Of a DNA stretch of 64,000 nt, positions 61,481 through 64,000 are shown in pieces. Below the pieces are notes generated by a model. That model was not told the DNA's origin, ran no database searches, and was given only the letters and a program-made list of their open reading frames with translations. Position 1 is the first letter of the stretch, and each line of letters starts with the position of its first letter. Made by a program: the position numbers and the translations under genes. The stretch lies in the NCBI GenBank assembly GCA_041394985.1, contig JAWLBI010000001.1:3720001-3784000 (forward strand), given 5' to 3'. This DNA is from JAGLON01 sp041394985 (GTDB taxonomy: Bacteria > Zixibacteria > MSB-5A5 > GN15 > JAAZOE01).

Positions 61481-63181
61481 ATGCCGGATTTGCCTGTCGA
61501 TAAGAGCAAGACAACATTCGACTACCTCCCTTTCAATGATAAGCATTATAGAGATTTTAAAAGAAAGAGTATAGTCAGGCTCTTGCTCACGTACCTGACA
61601 CCGCTTATCGTCCTGTCGATCTACTTTTATTATCAGTACGACACGATGGTGACCGACAGCAGGAGTCTTCATCTTACGGCAACGGCCGAGAACCAGTCGA
61701 ACACGTTTGATCTTTTCATTTCAGAGAGAATCGTCAATCTTTCCAATCTCATAAATGATCCCCGGTTTATTTTTCCTCCCAGCACACAAGACATGCAGGC
61801 GTACCTGCAGCGCCTGAGGAAAAACAGTGATGCCTTCACCGATATCGGGTACCTCAATGCCGAGGGAATCCAGGTTGCGTATACCGGCCCCTTCCCGGCC
61901 CTCGAATCTCAGGATTACAGCACCGAATCATGGTACATTGAACTGATGGACAGCGAGACTGATTTCATTATCACCGATATTTACCTCGGATTGAGGCAGC
62001 GCCCCCATTTTACGATTGCGAAGAAGCGGACTTTCGAAGACGGCACGGTGGTCCTCCGAACGTCTCTTGACCCCGAGCGGATGTACGAATATATCACGTC
62101 ACTGGAAGGGGCGCATGAGGTATCGACATCGATCGTAAATAGTTCCGGGCAGTATCAGCTCGTTAAGCCGCAGGTCGGCAATCCACTGGATTCGTCTCCG
62201 TTTATACCGCCAAAGTCGCCCGAACAGGGCATTGCCCAGGCTATAGTCGGGGCGAATACCGTGATATATGCCTATGCGAGTCTGCAGAATACCGATTGGG
62301 CGTTGATTGTTCTGCCAATGGTCGAGCCCAGCGCCGGATTTCTATCGGGATATCGGTTGAAAATTCTGGGATTATCCGCAGGGCTCATCGCCATTATTAC
62401 GTTCATGGTATTTTACCGGGCCAGACAATTAGTCGAGGCACAAAAGGATGCCGATCGGACGCGGGCGCAGCTCGAGCACGCCGCGAAGTTGGCCTCGATC
62501 GGAGAACTGGCCGCCGGTATCGCGCATGAGATAAATAACCCCCTGGCGATAATCAATGAAGAAGCAGGTTTGATGAAGGATTTGATGACGGCCCAATTCG
62601 GACCTCCGCCCGATACTACCGAGCAGTTGGAGCATCTGGAAAATATTCGCGAGGCGGTGTTCCGCTGCCGGGATGTGACGCGAAAACTGCTGGGGTTCGT
62701 CAGGAAATCGGATATGGATATCTCGCCGCACTTTATCCATGAGATGATCGATAAAGTCGTGGATGGGATTTTGGGCAAAGAGCTGGAAGTATCGAATATT
62801 CAAATCGTTCGCGACTATGCGAATGATATCCCGCAAATGCTCACGGATGCCAATCAACTCCAGCAGGTGCTATTGAACCTGCTGAATAATGCCATCGATG
62901 CACTCGAGGATAGGCCGGGTACGATTGCCATAACCACCCGCTATGACAAAAAGAAAATTCAGGTATCGATTGCCGACACGGGAATCGGGATGACGCGGGA
63001 ACAGATAGAGAAAATCTTTTTACCGTTTTATACGACGAAAGAGGTCGGCAAGGGTACGGGGCTCGGATTATCGGTGAGTTACGGCATTATCAAGAATATG
63101 GGCGGGAAAATAGAAGCTGAAAGTACGCCCGGCGCGGGGAGTACCTTTACCCTGACATTGCCGGTACACTGTAAGCATTGA
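61481..63181 (+). CDS. Membrane sensor histidine kinase with Cache-type sensor
   Basis: 566 residues. TM1 about 30-51, an extracytoplasmic dCache/PAS-like domain about 55-290 (YLNAEGIQVAYTGPFPALES), TM2 about 294-312, then HisKA with the phospho-His349 (AAGIAHEINNPLA). The catalytic domain has the N-box LLNLLNNAIDAL, G1 DTGIGM, F-box IFLPFYTTK and G2 GTGLGLS. It should sense a small ligand outside the membrane and pass phosphate to a receiver. AGGGG precedes the ATG. It is followed by a CBS gene and a response regulator. Confidence 0.93.
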   Translation: MPDLPVDKSKTTFDYLPFNDKHYRDFKRKSIVRLLLTYLTPLIVLSIYFYYQYDTMVTDSRSLHLTATAENQSNTFDLFISERIVNLSNLINDPRFIFPPSTQDMQAYLQRLRKNSDAFTDIGYLNAEGIQVAYTGPFPALESQDYSTESWYIELMDSETDFIITDIYLGLRQRPHFTIAKKRTFEDGTVVLRTSLDPERMYEYITSLEGAHEVSTSIVNSSGQYQLVKPQVGNPLDSSPFIPPKSPEQGIAQAIVGANTVIYAYASLQNTDWALIVLPMVEPSAGFLSGYRLKILGLSAGLIAIITFMVFYRARQLVEAQKDADRTRAQLEHAAKLASIGELAAGIAHEINNPLAIINEEAGLMKDLMTAQFGPPPDTTEQLEHLENIREAVFRCRDVTRKLLGFVRKSDMDISPHFIHEMIDKVVDGILGKELEVSNIQIVRDYANDIPQMLTDANQLQQVLLNLLNNAIDALEDRPGTIAITTRYDKKKIQVSIADTGIGMTREQIEKIFLPFYTTKEVGKGTGLGLSVSYGIIKNMGGKIEAESTPGAGSTFTLTLPVHCKH

Positions 63182-63230
63182 GATAGACAGACAGGTTGTT
63201 TCTGTACTCAGTATCTAAACAGGAGCAGGA

Positions 63231-63800
63231 ATGAATAAAACGCGTGTCAAAGACATCATGGTCCCCCTCGACCGCTATGGGCTGGTCTCCAGTGACGCCA
63301 CGCTTGTCGAAGCGGTACAGGTGTTGCAGGAAGCCCAGAAACGGCGGGATCGTGACCGCATGCCGTTTCGTGCCGTTTTGGTTATAGATGAAAACAAACA
63401 GGTTATCGGAAAACTCGGAGAACTCGCCTTTCTCAAGGCGTTAGAGCCGAGGCGGAGCGTACAGCAGGATGTTCGCCGGATGAAGGATGCCGGCGTCGGC
63501 GAGCATACCATGCAAACGCTGATTAGCCACTATCAGTTTTTTCAGGATGATTTGTCTACGCTGTGCATGCGGGCCAAGGATTACAAGGTCAAAGATGTCA
63601 TGCATCCGATGACTGAAAATATAGACGCGGACGCCATGTTGTGCGAGGCTATCCCGAAGATGATCGCGTGGGATACGCTGTCCGTACTCGTCACCAGTAA
63701 AGGCAAATCGGTCGGGCTTTTGAGGATCTCGGATATTTGTCAGGAAATCGCAACCCAGATGATCGCGCTGTCGCAGGTCGAACCGGACAACAGGGAGTGA
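63231..63800 (+). CDS. CBS-domain-pair protein
   Basis: 189 residues with AGGAGCAGG before the ATG. Two CBS motifs: KDIMVPLDRYGLVSSDATLV at the N terminus and KDVMHPMTENIDADAMLCEA near residue 120. Between them a linker carries AVLVIDENKQVIGKLG. CBS pairs bind adenine nucleotides (AMP, ATP or SAM) and act as energy or ligand switches. Placed 49 nt after the kinase and 3 nt before the response regulator, it is most simply an accessory switch of that pathway, an inference from position only. Confidence 0.88.
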   Translation: MNKTRVKDIMVPLDRYGLVSSDATLVEAVQVLQEAQKRRDRDRMPFRAVLVIDENKQVIGKLGELAFLKALEPRRSVQQDVRRMKDAGVGEHTMQTLISHYQFFQDDLSTLCMRAKDYKVKDVMHPMTENIDADAMLCEAIPKMIAWDTLSVLVTSKGKSVGLLRISDICQEIATQMIALSQVEPDNRE

Positions 63801-63803
63801 ACG

Positions 63804-64000
63804 ATGCCTAAAATTCTGCTTGTGGACGATGAAGACGTTTTCCGGACATCGATGGCGCAGCGTCTCCAGATGCGCGGTTTCGAGACGGTTGACGTAAACA
63901 ACGGCGATGACGCCATTAAGCAGGTCCGCACCGACACGGATATCGATGTCGTCGTGCTGGATCGTAAAATGCCGCATATGGACGGCGAGGAAGTCCTGAA
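63804..64000 (+). CDS. Response regulator receiver, truncated by window end
   Basis: The first 65 residues of a receiver domain: KILLVDDEDVFRTSMAQRL with the acidic pair, and the phospho-acceptor Asp in VVVLDRKMPHMDGEEVL. GGGAG lies just before, and only 3 nt separate it from the CBS gene stop. Output domain is beyond the window. Likely partner of the histidine kinase at 61481. Confidence 0.9.
   Translation, partial: MPKILLVDDEDVFRTSMAQRLQMRGFETVDVNNGDDAIKQVRTDTDIDVVVLDRKMPHMDGEEVL

Overview
The window is a dense bacterial chromosome segment of roughly 50% GC, with no rRNA or tRNA gene that I could see. Four secreted proteins carry paired C-terminal dockerin-like repeats of the type NIGDAVYLINYIFKGGPAP, two of them with thrombospondin type-3 (TSP3) calcium repeats. 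Together with LptF/LptG, outer-membrane barrels and an RND pump, this points to a diderm, probably an uncultured FCB-group lineage such as candidate phylum Zixibacteria. That placement rests on remembered protein flavour, not on a marker-gene tree.

Layout. 1-4.7 kb: end of a barrel protein, then a minus-strand run (64-aa protein, membrane-anchored SMC-like ATPase, HIT protein, and a double-HTH protein fused to an aconitase fold that has lost its Fe-S cysteines). 4.8-9 kb: CDF metal exporter, RlmD and a DUF885 hydrolase ending at a clear terminator. 9-12 kb: a membrane protein facing an NfeD/slipin pair. 12.1-12.7 kb: a nest of palindromic repeats. 12.7-16 kb: LptF/LptG and a methyltransferase. 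16.3-19.5 kb: AT-rich island with a secreted helical-repeat protein and an AbiE-like toxin-antitoxin pair. 19.5-23 kb: sugar nucleotidyltransferase, metK and ahcY (methyl cycle). 23.1-26.3 kb: four overlapping membrane-protein genes of unknown function.

26.5-40 kb is a secretome block: four dockerin proteins (two TSP3 proteins, a trypsin-like protease, a beta-propeller protein), each with its own recognisable promoter, around an ECF sigma factor and an anti-sigma/TolB-like/TPR fusion. 40.6-42.7 kb is an AT-rich single gene joining a GHKL ATPase to a PD-(D/E)XK-type nuclease motif, set inside repeat nests, and is the best candidate for an undescribed defence system. 43.3-48.9 kb holds regulators (NtrC-type activator, response regulator, HPt) and small proteins (two-CW, SET methyltransferase, lipoprotein, barrel, zinc ribbon).

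49-60 kb: S9 peptidase, MFS transporter, ZIP transporter, YitT protein, methyltransferase and an RND efflux adaptor/pump pair. 60.5-64 kb: a kinase/pyrophosphorylase of the dikinase-regulator family, then a sensor kinase, CBS protein and response regulator that runs off the window end.

Most genes sit in short co-directional operons with 1-8 nt overlaps. Where possible, start codons were chosen from Shine-Dalgarno sequences and signal peptides. All functional calls come from reading motifs; no database search was possible.
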